Origin: Candidatus Acidiferrales bacterium
Lineage (GTDB): Bacteria > Acidobacteriota > Terriglobia > Acidiferrales > UBA7541
Direction: 5' to 3'
DNA length: 39,088 nt
Assembly (NCBI GenBank): GCA_030038275.1
Contig: JASHPG010000052.1
Location: 1 to 39,088 of the forward strand
How positions within the stretch are numbered: the stretch's first letter is position 1; every line of letters begins with the position of its first letter. The position numbers were made by a program, and so were the translations under genes. The notes under the pieces were generated by a model. The model saw only the letters and a list, made by a program, of their open reading frames with translations, did no database searches and was not told the origin of the DNA. Shown here piece by piece: positions 22,010 through 30,819 of the stretch.

Positions 22010-23767
22010 GTGCGGGTGCCGCACTCTTTGCGTTTTTTGCAAAGGGTGCGGACTTTTTCTTCGCAATCCATCGTCCTCAGCTCAATTCTTTTCGCTGCCG
22101 TTTTCCTTGCTCTTGGCACTTCCGCCGCCCAATCTCCAGCCCAATCCAACGCCGACAAAATCGCCCAAGTAAAAAAACTCTACGACTCCGCCCAATACAC
22201 TGCCGTCGTCCAAGCCGTCCCCGAATCCCCCGACGAGTCCGCCACCCTCGAACTCTACCGCGGCCTCGCTCTCGCGCAGCTTCAGCGTTGGGACGACGCG
22301 AAGAAAACCTTCGAAATCGGCCTCATCCGCCATCCCCGCGATGCGCGCCTCATGACCGAACTCGGCGGCGTCTTCTACCATCAGAAAAATTTCGCGCAGG
22401 CGAAACATTTCCTCCGCCGCGCGCTCGCAATCGCACCCACCGACGCCTACTCCAATAATTTCCTCGCCTCCATCTATTTTCTCGAGGACAATCTCGAAGC
22501 GGCTCTCAAGTACTGGAATCGCGCAGATAAGCCACGTCTCTCCGATCTCGCCTACTCTCCCCAGCCCTCGCTCGATCCGCTCATTCTTGACCGCGCCTTC
22601 GAGTTTTCTCCCGGCAGCGTCTGGACCCGCTCGCAATTCCTCGCCACAGACGCTCGCCTCCGCGCTCTCGATCTGTTTCCCCTCATGCATTTCGATCTGC
22701 AGCCCCAGCCGGACGGCTCATTCGACCTGGTCTTTCGCGCACCGCAGCGCGCTCCATGGACCCGCAACTATCTCGCCAGCGCCTTCGCTCTCCTTCGCGG
22801 CCTCCCGTTCGAAACCGTTTACCCTGCTTTCTACAACATCAACGGCGCAGGCCTGAATTCCGTCTCCCTCTTCCGCTGGGACGATCAAAAGCGTCGCATC
22901 TCCACCGAACTCGCCGCGCCGCTTTTCGCTAACCCGGCCGTTCGTTATCGCCTCTACTTCGACGCTCGCGACGAAAACTGGAACGTCACCGATACGCTCG
23001 TGCCCGCTGCTCCAGCCAATGCCCGCTTTAATCTGGAAAGACTCGCGGCCGGCGCCGAACTGCGCTTCATCGAAAGCGGCCGCTGGCAATGGAGCATGGG
23101 CGGCGAATACACCGACCGCCTCTATCGCACTCTGATCGGCATTCCCGCGCAAGCCGCGCCATTTTTCACCGGCGGCTCATCCATCGCGCTTTTTTCCACC
23201 GTTCAACGCTCGCTGATTCGCTTCCCCGAGCGCCGCTTCACTCTCGATGGCGCCGCCAACGGACAAGTTGGCACTTTTTTTCAAAATCCGCTCGGCCGCT
23301 ACGCCCGTCTGCAATCCTCTCTTAACGCCGATTGGTTCCCGCAAGCGCAAGGTGACGACTACCATCTGCAAGCGCGCTTTCGCGCCGGTGGCGCCTTCGG
23401 CCAAGTCCCCCTCGACGATCTTTTCATTCTCGGCTTTGACCGCGACACCGATCTTTGGATGCGCGGCTATCCCGGCCTCTACCACGGTCAAAAAGGTAAC
23501 GCGCCTCTCGGCCGCGACTATTTCCTCACCAACTGGGATTTCGACAAGATTGCCTACGACGATGCCTTCTTCACCGCCGCCGTCGGCCCGTTCCTCGATT
23601 CCGGCGACGCCTACGGCTCGTCCCGCTACTTCGGCTCGCGTCAGTGGATGTGGGATAGCGGTTTCCAAACCAAAATTCGCGTTCTCGGTCGTGCCGAAAT
23701 CATCCTCGGCTGGGCCGTCACTCTCCGCTCCGCCCGCAACTCCTTCTTCGCTGCCGTCTCCCCCTAG
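22010..23767 (+). CDS. TPR protein with C-terminal outer-membrane beta-barrel domain
   Basis: The frame is open far into the upstream gene, so the start is uncertain; a GTG at 22010 gives about 585 residues. A signal-like segment follows (SIVLSSILFAAVFLALGTSAAQ), then three TPR-like units (LYDSAQYTAVVQAV, YRGLALAQLQRWDDAKKTFEIGLI, LMTELGGVFYHQKNFAQAKHFLRRAL, NNFLASIYFLEDNLEAALKYW). The rest is beta-rich and ends with a BamA/surface-antigen-like barrel (LFILGFDRDTDLWMRGYPGLY, LGRDYFLTNWDFDKIAY, TAAVGPFLDSGDAY, GWAVTLRSARNSFFAAV). It lies 41 bases after the peptidase, so the two probably act together at the cell envelope. Confidence 0.75.
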   Translation: MRVPHSLRFLQRVRTFSSQSIVLSSILFAAVFLALGTSAAQSPAQSNADKIAQVKKLYDSAQYTAVVQAVPESPDESATLELYRGLALAQLQRWDDAKKTFEIGLIRHPRDARLMTELGGVFYHQKNFAQAKHFLRRALAIAPTDAYSNNFLASIYFLEDNLEAALKYWNRADKPRLSDLAYSPQPSLDPLILDRAFEFSPGSVWTRSQFLATDARLRALDLFPLMHFDLQPQPDGSFDLVFRAPQRAPWTRNYLASAFALLRGLPFETVYPAFYNINGAGLNSVSLFRWDDQKRRISTELAAPLFANPAVRYRLYFDARDENWNVTDTLVPAAPANARFNLERLAAGAELRFIESGRWQWSMGGEYTDRLYRTLIGIPAQAAPFFTGGSSIALFSTVQRSLIRFPERRFTLDGAANGQVGTFFQNPLGRYARLQSSLNADWFPQAQGDDYHLQARFRAGGAFGQVPLDDLFILGFDRDTDLWMRGYPGLYHGQKGNAPLGRDYFLTNWDFDKIAYDDAFFTAAVGPFLDSGDAYGSSRYFGSRQWMWDSGFQTKIRVLGRAEIILGWAVTLRSARNSFFAAVSP

Positions 23768-24153
23768 CCGCGCGGCCACTCCAGCAGTGTCATGCTTCGG
23801 TGCACGCTCAGCGGACATCACAGGCTCTCTCTTGCTTTGCACATTTTTTATGGTTTGTGCTGGGTGCCGTTTACACCGCTAGTTCAGGGCACAACAATCC
23901 GCGATGGTTGTGTAGCGCCACGCTTCAGCGTGGCAGGCGACCATGTCGTCCCCATCCTGGCACCAGCGCCCTCGTTGCTTGTTCACAATCAACAGGCGGG
24001 ATTTGCTTTTTTTGCTTTTTTGCTTTTTTGCTTTCCTCCCGTGTTACCGTTGTGGCCTTCTTCCGTCGAACACCAACTTCCACAATTTTTCCTCAGCAAT
24101 ATCCACTCCGCCGGGTTCGCATCGCCGCAACGCCGTGCTACACTCCGCCGCTC
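23768..24153. other. Intergenic region with palindromes and a T-rich repeat
   Basis: No supported gene. It holds a hairpin at 23890-23912 (CACAAC/GTTGTG), the REP-like palindrome at 23917-23934 (GCCACGCT, tc, AGCGTGGC) and a run of TTTTTTGC-like units at 24002-24034. The first two may end the upstream operon. Confidence 0.5.
24002..24034 (+). repeat. Tandem TTTTTTGC-type simple repeat
   Basis: Three to four units of T6-7 followed by GC, slightly unequal in length. Such tracts can vary in number by slippage. It lies about 120 bases before the DUF721 gene. Confidence 0.6.
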
Positions 24154-24498
24154 ATGAACCGCGCAGGCGATTTCCTCGGCAACGTCATTCGCCGCATTAA
24201 TCACCCGGACGCCACTCTCGCGTGGCTCGAAAGCGCGTGGCCCTCCGTCGTCGGGCCGCAGCTCGCTTCGCACACTCGTCCTCTCCGCTGTGTGAAAAAT
24301 CGTCTGGAACTCTACGCCGATAGCGCCGATTGGTTATCCCAACTTGCCGCCATGGAAAGCGATCTCCGCGCGCGCATCAACGCCGCCTGGGGTGGCACTC
24401 TCGTCCGCGAACTGAAACTCGTTCCCGCCGCCGCCCGCCGCGCCATCTCCCGCGAACTCGATAACTCCCACACGCCCTTCATCCGCCGCCGCACCTAG
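24154..24498 (+). CDS. DUF721/DciA-like protein
   Basis: A 114-residue protein from the ATG at 24154; the open frame upstream lacks support. It has the DUF721 pattern of DciA: VIRRINHPDATLAWLESAWPSVVGPQLASHTRPLRCVKNRLELYADSADWLSQLAAMESDLRARINAAWG, then RELKLVPA. DciA is the helicase operator that loads the replicative DnaB helicase in bacteria lacking DnaC. The protein is a bare domain with a short basic tail, and family members differ in extra regions, so the DciA role is likely but not certain. Confidence 0.7.
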   Translation: MNRAGDFLGNVIRRINHPDATLAWLESAWPSVVGPQLASHTRPLRCVKNRLELYADSADWLSQLAAMESDLRARINAAWGGTLVRELKLVPAAARRAISRELDNSHTPFIRRRT

Positions 24499-24526
24499 GT
24501 CCGCCATCCCGCTGCCCCGGATGCGC

Positions 24527-25708
24527 TTACATGAAATTCTTCGTGTGATACACGGACATCCGCGCCGCCGCCTCGGGCGCGAAACCGAGTGACTGCAGCC
24601 GTTCTCGCCGCGCACGGTCCATTTCCCGGTGCAATTCCGAAACGCGATGCGCACCCGTTCGTATCTGCCTAGGCTCCACGCCGCCGCCCGCCATAATCAC
24701 CAGCGCGTCGTGAACGTACGGGCTGAGTCCCGAAATCGACGCCAGCATCCAGCTCCGCCGCGCGACCGCCGCGTCCATTGACGCTTTTCTCTCCGGTTCT
24801 CGTTCAAACACGTATCGCAGATGCTCCATGCCGAATGCCACGTGCCGCGCTTCATCCCGATGCGCCAGCAGCGCCAATGCGCTCGTCACCGGATCGGGTG
24901 CATGCTCCCCGATAAACTTCAGCAGCGTCAAGAACGTACCCTCGCCCATCACGCACAGCAAGAACGTCGCGGTCGTGAAATCCGGCTCCTCGACCAGCGT
25001 CTTCAATGAAAGCTGACCGCTCGTTGCCGTGATTCCCAGTCCCGCTCCCCCCACTTCCGCTCGCCTCGTGAACGCCTCCGCGTGCCGCGCCTCATCCGCC
25101 ACTTGCATCGCCAGCACTTCCACCACTTCGCGGTAATGCGGATGAATTCGCGCGATGAAGCGCGCGGGCACGTAGAGCGCTGCGAATTCGTTCTCCGTTA
25201 GGAACGTCATCACCTGCGCCACGCTCCGTTCCACTTCCGGCGCCAGTTTCGGCAATTCGTCCCACGGAATATCTCGCGCCGCTGACCATTGCCCTGCCAC
25301 CGCTTGCTTGTAAATCGCGTTCAGCTCGCGCGCCCACACCTCGCGTTTTTCGCGCAGCGTAAACGCAAATTCCGGCCCGCCCGCCTCAACCCGCGCTCCT
25401 CGCGGCGCCAACCCCCAGCTAGGCTCCGCCGACTCGCGAATTTCCATCCGTGATGTGCTCGTCGCCGGTATTCCCGCCGACGCTTCGATCCGGTAGGTGT
25501 GCGCCACGCCTTGCGCTCGTTCGCATCGGTGCCCTTCTTTCCGGCACCATGCTGTCAGCCCCTCGGCCAGCTCCGCCGAGTCACCGCGAACCTCCAGCCA
25601 CTCCCCTGCGGCCAATTGCGCTAGCTTCAGGCGCAGCAACACAGTCGCGCCTTCGTGTAGCGCCAGGTCCTCCAAATCCAATAGCTCTCGGGCCTTCGGT
25701 TCCGGCAC
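24527..25708 (-). CDS. TusA-like domain fused to a diiron ferritin-like domain
   Basis: A 393-residue protein from a GTG at 25708, chosen because GAGAGA lies eight bases upstream and the start then falls 16 bases after the preceding gene; an ATG at 25795 would overlap that gene by 71 bases. Residues 1-75 resemble a TusA/SirA sulfur carrier (LDLEDLALHEGATVLLRLKLAQLAAGEWLEVRGD, AWCRKEGHR) but the CPxP cysteine is missing. Residues about 115-393 are a ferritin-like four-helix bundle with two ExxH sites: E206-H209 and E286-H289 (both DEARH), plus E172/E174 and E256. This is a diiron site as in ferritin-like oxygenases and AurF-type enzymes. Function unknown. Confidence 0.65.
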   Translation of the reverse strand: MPEPKARELLDLEDLALHEGATVLLRLKLAQLAAGEWLEVRGDSAELAEGLTAWCRKEGHRCERAQGVAHTYRIEASAGIPATSTSRMEIRESAEPSWGLAPRGARVEAGGPEFAFTLREKREVWARELNAIYKQAVAGQWSAARDIPWDELPKLAPEVERSVAQVMTFLTENEFAALYVPARFIARIHPHYREVVEVLAMQVADEARHAEAFTRRAEVGGAGLGITATSGQLSLKTLVEEPDFTTATFLLCVMGEGTFLTLLKFIGEHAPDPVTSALALLAHRDEARHVAFGMEHLRYVFEREPERKASMDAAVARRSWMLASISGLSPYVHDALVIMAGGGVEPRQIRTGAHRVSELHREMDRARRERLQSLGFAPEAAARMSVYHTKNFM

Positions 25709-25724
25709 CTTCGTATTCTCTCTC

Positions 25725-26576
25725 TCAGTTTCCCGCGCTCGACGCCGCCTCTCCGTAATACTGAAAGCGCCGCACGGCTCTTTCGAGCGGCCCATATCCG
25801 CTCGTCCGTCCCGGCAGCCATTTTTTCAATCCTTCCATTTCCATGAAAGACCGAACCGCGGGATCCTCAAACTTCATCGCCAGAAGGATTTCGGCGAACT
25901 CCTGCACCCGTTCCATCGGCACTCCCGCGGGAACGGTGAAATTGCAATGGTCGAAAGCCGGCGTGCTCGCCAGCACCTTCGTTGTGCCGGGATCGAGCGT
26001 TCCTTCGTTGATGAACGCGGTATAGTTGCCGTCCAGCACGCACGCCGCGTCCGCCCTGCCCTCCGCCAGCGCTCGGGCCGCATCCCGCTCGCCGCCCACG
26101 TGATCTCCGTGCTTTCCCACCATCACGTTGTGATAAACCACCCGGCAATCGCGTCCCGGCTCCACGCCGGCTTCCGCGATCGTTTCAAGCGGTATCAGCG
26201 TCGCCTGCGGTGAATCCGTGGCGCCCACAGCAATCCTTTTTCCCTTCAGGTCGGCCAGACTATTCAGATCCGATCCGCTGCGCACGATGATCTTCGTCGT
26301 CAGGTCGCGATCCGAATCGCGCATCGCAATCGCTCTGCACGCTCCTCCGCTTTGTATTTGGCTCTTTACCCACGCCAATGGTGAGTTCCATGCCACATCG
26401 ACCTCACCCGAAAGGTTTGCGTCCACCTGCGCGTCGTACGTTGAGTACAACACGTAATCGATCGGTGTCCGGCGTGCCGCGAAATGCTCCTTGAATCCCT
26501 CCCAGATCGTCACCACCTTTGGATCGTACGCCACTGCGCCGATTCGCAGCGCGCCCCTGCTGGTTTTCCCGGCCAT
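25725..26576 (-). CDS. PhnD/SsuA-like substrate-binding protein without signal peptide
   Basis: A 283-residue protein of the periplasmic-binding type II fold: LRIGAVAYDPKVVTIWEGFKEHFAARRTPIDYVLYSTYDAQVDANLSGEVDVAWNSPLAWV, then KIIVRSGSDLNSLADLKGKRIAVGATDSPQATLIPLETIAEAGV, then RADAACVLDGNYTAFI. These match PhnD-like proteins that bind phosphonate, sulfonate or similar anions. The start MAGKTSRGALRIGAVAY lacks any signal peptide, so it is probably cytoplasmic and serves as a sensor, scaffold or enzyme part rather than a transporter component. No ABC transporter genes are nearby. It lies between the acyl-CoA-dehydrogenase-like gene and the diiron gene. Confidence 0.78.
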   Translation of the reverse strand: MAGKTSRGALRIGAVAYDPKVVTIWEGFKEHFAARRTPIDYVLYSTYDAQVDANLSGEVDVAWNSPLAWVKSQIQSGGACRAIAMRDSDRDLTTKIIVRSGSDLNSLADLKGKRIAVGATDSPQATLIPLETIAEAGVEPGRDCRVVYHNVMVGKHGDHVGGERDAARALAEGRADAACVLDGNYTAFINEGTLDPGTTKVLASTPAFDHCNFTVPAGVPMERVQEFAEILLAMKFEDPAVRSFMEMEGLKKWLPGRTSGYGPLERAVRRFQYYGEAASSAGN

Positions 26577-26596
26577 GTGTTCTCTCCTCTGCGTCT

Positions 26597-27745
26597 CTAG
26601 AACAATGGAATCCCCAACGATGCCTTGCCTACAAAATCCTTAATTACGTCGCTCGCGGGGGCCATCACCGCTGCCGCTTGCGCGTCCCGAAACATTCTCT
26701 CCAATCCGCCGCGCCGGCCGAACGCCCATCCGCCTCCAAGCGTCATCGCTCGCGAAACCACTCCCAGACAAGCTTCCGCCGCCTTGGCTTTCACGCCCAG
26801 CACATCGATCATCGCCGCCGGATCGCCTGCCATTGCCTTTCGAATCGTCTCGTTCAGATAAGCTCGCCCGGCGCTCAATTCAATGGCCATCTCCGCCACT
26901 AGAAACTGCACCCTTGGTATCGACGCCAGCGCCGCTCCGCCCGCCTGCTCGTACTTCCGCTCGCGCGCTCTTGCCGTGATCAAATCGAACGCCGCCGCCG
27001 CGATGCCGATCGAAATTGACGCCACCCCAATCTGAAAGTGCGGTAGCACCACTTCCAACATGATCTGAAAACCGCTCCCTTCCTCTCCGATTCGCGCCTT
27101 ATCGTCCACCTTTACGTCGCTGAGAGCGGCCGGCGCGCTTGCATTCCCTGCCAATCCGAGGCCTTCGAACTTGCCCCGCACCGTAAATCCATCGGCTCCT
27201 CTGGGAACGAGGTACAAATTTACGTCCGTCGCGGACGTTGCCCCCGCTCGCCGCGTTGACACGACGTAGCTGTCCGCTTCGCCCGCGCTCGTCACAAAGC
27301 TCTTGCTCGCGCTCAGCAGTTTCCCATTGCCGTTCTGCCGCGCCTCGCTCACCGGCATGTAAAAGTGTCCGCCTGATCCGGCTTCGCTGAACGCCAGCGT
27401 TCCCAGATGTTCGCCCCGCGCCGCCCTCGGCAGCACCGATTGTTTCAGCTCCTCGCTGCCTTTCGCCGTAATCGTGGCCATGGCGCAAAAATGCATCAGC
27501 GTCACCATCGCTGTCGAAGCGCACCCGCGCGCCTCCATCTCAAGCGCTCTGGCCATCTCTGCGATCGTTCCGCCCGATCCTCCGTATGCCTGCGGAATCA
27601 GCAGCCCCAGCACTCCCGCCGCGCCCAAGGCCTTCAAGTTTTCACGCGGAAACCGGCGCGCCTGATCCGTTTCATCGGCCCGTGGTGCCAGCGCCTCGCG
27701 CGACGCTTTTTCGTTTGCTGCAAGCACTGTCTCAACATCTGCCAT
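26597..27745 (-). CDS. Acyl-CoA dehydrogenase-fold flavoprotein lacking the usual catalytic Glu
   Basis: A 382-residue protein of the acyl-CoA dehydrogenase superfamily: FPRENLKALGAAGVLGLLIPQAYGGSGG, LGTLAFSEAGSGGHF in the FAD/substrate region, LGLAGNASAPAALSDVKVD, ISIGIAAAAFDLITARARERKYE and LGGGWAFGRRGGLERMFRDAQ. After the RDAQ motif, where classical enzymes have Y-E-G-T with the catalytic Glu, this one reads VMAPASDVIKDFVG with no Glu. It therefore probably does not dehydrogenate acyl-CoA in the usual way and may be a flavin monooxygenase of the DszC/nitroalkane-oxidase kind or an accessory flavoprotein. It is the first gene of the three-gene unit with the binding protein and the diiron protein. 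Confidence 0.8.
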   Translation of the reverse strand: MADVETVLAANEKASREALAPRADETDQARRFPRENLKALGAAGVLGLLIPQAYGGSGGTIAEMARALEMEARGCASTAMVTLMHFCAMATITAKGSEELKQSVLPRAARGEHLGTLAFSEAGSGGHFYMPVSEARQNGNGKLLSASKSFVTSAGEADSYVVSTRRAGATSATDVNLYLVPRGADGFTVRGKFEGLGLAGNASAPAALSDVKVDDKARIGEEGSGFQIMLEVVLPHFQIGVASISIGIAAAAFDLITARARERKYEQAGGAALASIPRVQFLVAEMAIELSAGRAYLNETIRKAMAGDPAAMIDVLGVKAKAAEACLGVVSRAMTLGGGWAFGRRGGLERMFRDAQAAAVMAPASDVIKDFVGKASLGIPLF

Positions 27746-28432
27746 GTGTCCTCCGCATTTGCTAGCCGTCCCTTAGTTACAAAGCTCTTTTGGCTGGTGC
27801 ATTTCGGCTCCTCCGAAAAAGAAGAAGCCATTACAGGTGTTGTTAGGCTCCGTTCAGTCTGGAAAAGAAAGTTAGCGGCCACCGGGCGCTGCCTAGGCGG
27901 TGGTTCAAGTAAAGCCCGGCCTGTTCGATCGATGGGCCGCCATATGTTCGCTCGCGGGGTAGGTCGTGCTTTGCATTACGTGGTCTGACGCCAGCGCGTC
28001 GCAGTATACGCGCCTTCTGCCTGCCCTGCCACGTTTGCCGCCGACTCGCGCTATTTTTTCCTTGAGCGGAGGCATGTATCGTGCTAGCAGTAGTTGTTTT
28101 TAGATTCGCTTTTGTAGGAAGTGGGCAAGCGGGTGGAGAGAAAGCGCGCCGTGGTTGGCACCATGACGCAGAAAGGGCGCGATGACAACGGAAAGCAAGA
28201 TGCGAAAGGCTCCCGGCGCAGCGTTCTCACCGCGCCAAGTGAGGCTTGATTCGCCTTTCGCCTTTTCTTTGCTTTTCCGCCAAAATTCTACTCTCGAAAC
28301 CGCAAACCAAGGGCGGAACACGCAATCGGCCTTTGACACAGGTAAGTCTTTGAAAAATAAAGCATATCCATTTTCAAGGGCGGAACGTCCCGGTGCATTT
28401 CAAAATCTCGATTTCTGGGGAGCATGTCGCCC
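27746..28432. other. Long intergenic region upstream of gatC
   Basis: No supported gene in about 690 bases between divergent genes. It contains candidate promoter elements for gatC (28333-28361) and a 12-base direct repeat (CAAGGGCGGAAC at 28308-28319 and 28375-28386). An open frame at 28182-28436 has no ribosome site and runs into gatC. Confidence 0.5.
28333..28361 (+). promoter_or_regulatory. Candidate promoter of gatCA
   Basis: TTGACA (28333-28338) is followed after 17 bases by AATAAA (28356-28361), four of six to the -10 consensus. The predicted start lies about 65 bases before the gatC ATG. Two copies of CAAGGGCGGAAC flank it and could be regulator sites. Confidence 0.5.
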
Positions 28433-28771
28433 ATGAAAATCACGCGCGAAGAGGTTCTCCGTGTTGCCGAGCTCGCCCACCTTGGCCTTTCCCCGGACGA
28501 GGTTGAAATCTACCAAAAGCAGCTCGACGCAATCCTCAGCTACGTGGACAAGCTCAATGAGATCGACGTCTCCGCCGTCGAGCCTATGGCCCAAATCCTG
28601 CACCCCTTCTCGGTCGGAGTAATTACTGCTACCGGCGGCATCGAGCGAAAGCCCTTTGATGCCCTTCGCGAAGACGCGCTCCAACCCTGCCAGATCGCCG
28701 ACGACGTTCTCGCGCAATCCGCCGATTCCGCAAAGCCTTTCTTTCGCGTTCCCAAGGTGATCGACCGGTGA
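28433..28771 (+). CDS. gatC: Aspartyl/glutamyl-tRNA amidotransferase subunit C
   Basis: A 112-residue protein beginning [51 protein letters not shown], the standard GatC pattern, ending RVPKVIDR. GatC holds GatA and GatB together in the GatCAB complex that converts misacylated Glu-tRNA(Gln) or Asp-tRNA(Asn) to the correct amide. The ATG at 28433 is preferred because GGGGAG lies ten bases upstream; an ATG three codons earlier is too close to it. Its stop overlaps the gatA GTG start. Confidence 0.93.
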   Translation: MKITREEVLRVAELAHLGLSPDEVEIYQKQLDAILSYVDKLNEIDVSAVEPMAQILHPFSVGVITATGGIERKPFDALREDALQPCQIADDVLAQSADSAKPFFRVPKVIDR

Positions 28772-30204
28772 GCCGTTCGGCGTCGTGGACCGTCGCGAGC
28801 ATACGCGCCGCGTTGCTCGCGAAGAAAATCTCCGCCCGCGAACTCGCCGACGAATATTACGCCCGCATCGACCGCCGCAACTCCGAGCTAAACGCGTATC
28901 TCACGCTCTCCCGCGACCGCGCCTATGCGCAAGCTGATCGCGTCGATGCCGCCGTATCCTGCGGCGATAACCTGCCGCCTCTCGCCGGTGTTCCCATCGC
29001 CATAAAGGACGTCATCAGCACGCGCGGCATCCGCACCACCTGTGCTTCGAAGATTCTCGAAACCTATGTGCCTCCATACGATGCCACTGCCGTCGGACGA
29101 CTGGATGCCGCTGGCGCGGTTTTCCTCGGCAAGACCAATTGCGATGAATTCGCCATGGGTGGCTCCAACGAAAACTCGGCCTATGGACCGGTTCGAAACC
29201 CTGCAGCCCCCGATCGCGTTCCGGGCGGCTCGAGCGGCGGATCGGCCGCTGCCGTCACGGCGGATTTGGCGGTCGTGGCGCTCGGAACCGACACTGGTGG
29301 GTCCATCCGCCAGCCGGGCTCTTTTTGCGGCGTTCCTGGCCTTATGCCCACCTATGGTCGCGTATCTCGCTACGGGCTGGTCGCCTTCGCTTCTTCGCTC
29401 GATAAAATCGGCCCATTCGCTAACAACGTCCCGGACGCCGCCGCGGTCCTTTCCGTAATCGCCGGCCACGATCCCTGCGACTCGACCTCCGCTGCTCTTC
29501 CTGTGGCCAATTACCCTGCGGAAATCGAGCAATCAGTGACAGGCCTGCGCATTGGCGTTCCCGAAGAGTACTTTGCCGATGGGCTCGATCCCGAAGTGAA
29601 ACAACGAGTCGAAGCAGGCATCGCTCTGCTCGAAAAGTTAGGCTGCCGCCGGGTGCCGCTCAAAATGCCGCATACCGGCTACGCCATCGCGGCCTACTAC
29701 ATCATCGCTACGGCTGAGGCCAGCTCGAATCTGGCCCGCTACGATGGGGTGCGCTACGGCCTGCGCGTTCCCGGCTCCACGCTCACCGAAATGTACCGCC
29801 AAACTCGCGACCGTGGCTTCGGCCCCGAAGTGAAGCGCCGCATCATGCTGGGAACCTACGCTCTTTCGGCCGGGTATTACGACGCCTACTATCTCCGCGC
29901 TCAAAAAGTCCGCGCTCTGATCGCCCGCGACTTCTCCGATGCCTTCCAAAAGGTCGATGCCATCGTCACGCCAACAGCCCCCACACCCGCTTTTCGCCTC
30001 GGTGAGAAATCCGCTGATCCCTTGCAGATGTATCTCGCCGACATTTACACCGTCACCGGCTCGCTCGCTGGGGTGCCCGGTATATCCGTTCCCTGCGGAA
30101 AAACTTCGGCTGGCCTGCCCGTCGGAATGCAAATCTTCGGTCCACATTTCGGCGAATCCCGCGTCCTACAAGTCGCCCGCGCCGTCGAGCACGGGTTGCA
30201 CTGA
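28768..30204 (+). CDS. gatA: Aspartyl/glutamyl-tRNA amidotransferase subunit A
   Basis: A 478-residue amidase-signature enzyme starting at a GTG that overlaps the gatC stop (GTGA). The Ser-cisSer-Lys catalytic triad motifs are present: the Lys in [12 protein letters not shown], and the two serines in [12 protein letters not shown] and [16 protein letters not shown]. It hydrolyses glutamine to ammonia, which is passed to GatB for tRNA-bound Glu or Asp. gatB is not in the window and must lie elsewhere, which is common outside the Firmicutes. Confidence 0.95.
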   Translation: MSRSASWTVASIRAALLAKKISARELADEYYARIDRRNSELNAYLTLSRDRAYAQADRVDAAVSCGDNLPPLAGVPIAIKDVISTRGIRTTCASKILETYVPPYDATAVGRLDAAGAVFLGKTNCDEFAMGGSNENSAYGPVRNPAAPDRVPGGSSGGSAAAVTADLAVVALGTDTGGSIRQPGSFCGVPGLMPTYGRVSRYGLVAFASSLDKIGPFANNVPDAAAVLSVIAGHDPCDSTSAALPVANYPAEIEQSVTGLRIGVPEEYFADGLDPEVKQRVEAGIALLEKLGCRRVPLKMPHTGYAIAAYYIIATAEASSNLARYDGVRYGLRVPGSTLTEMYRQTRDRGFGPEVKRRIMLGTYALSAGYYDAYYLRAQKVRALIARDFSDAFQKVDAIVTPTAPTPAFRLGEKSADPLQMYLADIYTVTGSLAGVPGISVPCGKTSAGLPVGMQIFGPHFGESRVLQVARAVEHGLH

Positions 30205-30458
30205 GGACGGCCTGCTCCAACACCTACGATAATCTGTAGAAATCTTCCACAGATGGCGTTGTCTTTCCCAAATATCGGCACCGGCGGCTGTTAGCGTGGT
30301 CGCTGGCGCGTTGCAGTTCGTAACAAGTATAGCGTTTCCAATGACTTACGCATTGACTAGCCTTTTGGTTTGCCTGCTCTAGTACGGAACTGCCATTGCT
30401 CAGAGCTGTTCCAAGCTTTAACCTGCATCACATTGCAGCTCAAACTGAGAGGCCAGAA

Positions 30459-30671
30459 ATGGTCCGAGTGAAAACCAGTCAGAAGTTTTTCACCGAGGAC
30501 GAAGTTTCCAAGCTGACGGGAATTTGCCGCGAGCACCTGCGCGGCTTGGCCCGCAACAAACACCTCGGTAAGCTCGCTCGCATCGCCGAAGCAGTCGATC
30601 CGGAGACGTGGCTTTTCACGCACGCCGATCTGCTGATCGTAAACCGCTTGCAGCCCCGCTGCGAGCACTAG
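30459..30671 (+). CDS. Small MerR/HTH-like DNA-binding protein
   Basis: A 70-residue protein from the ATG at 30459, with GAGAGG eight bases upstream. It has a helix-turn-helix-like segment KFFTEDEVSKLTGICREHLRGLARNKHLG, similar to the DNA-binding domain of MerR or excisionase-type proteins, followed by EAVDPETWLFTHADLLIVNRL. The tail lacks any effector domain. It precedes a secreted-protein gene on the same strand. I cannot name its target. Confidence 0.55.
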   Translation: MVRVKTSQKFFTEDEVSKLTGICREHLRGLARNKHLGKLARIAEAVDPETWLFTHADLLIVNRLQPRCEH

Positions 30672-30819
30672 CCGACTATCCTCCCGCACACCGGCTCCTG
30701 CCGACGCTCGGCGATCTTTTTCCTCCAAAGGATTTGCCCCGCCACCTTTCCCGCGATAACCTTCAGGCGAATCGACCAAACTCCCAGGCTGCGCATCTAC
30801 TTAGCTGAGGCAATTCGGA

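Noticed and set aside
28182-28436. 84-codon plus-strand frame upstream of gatC
   Set aside because: No ribosome site, covers the candidate promoter and runs into gatC in another frame.
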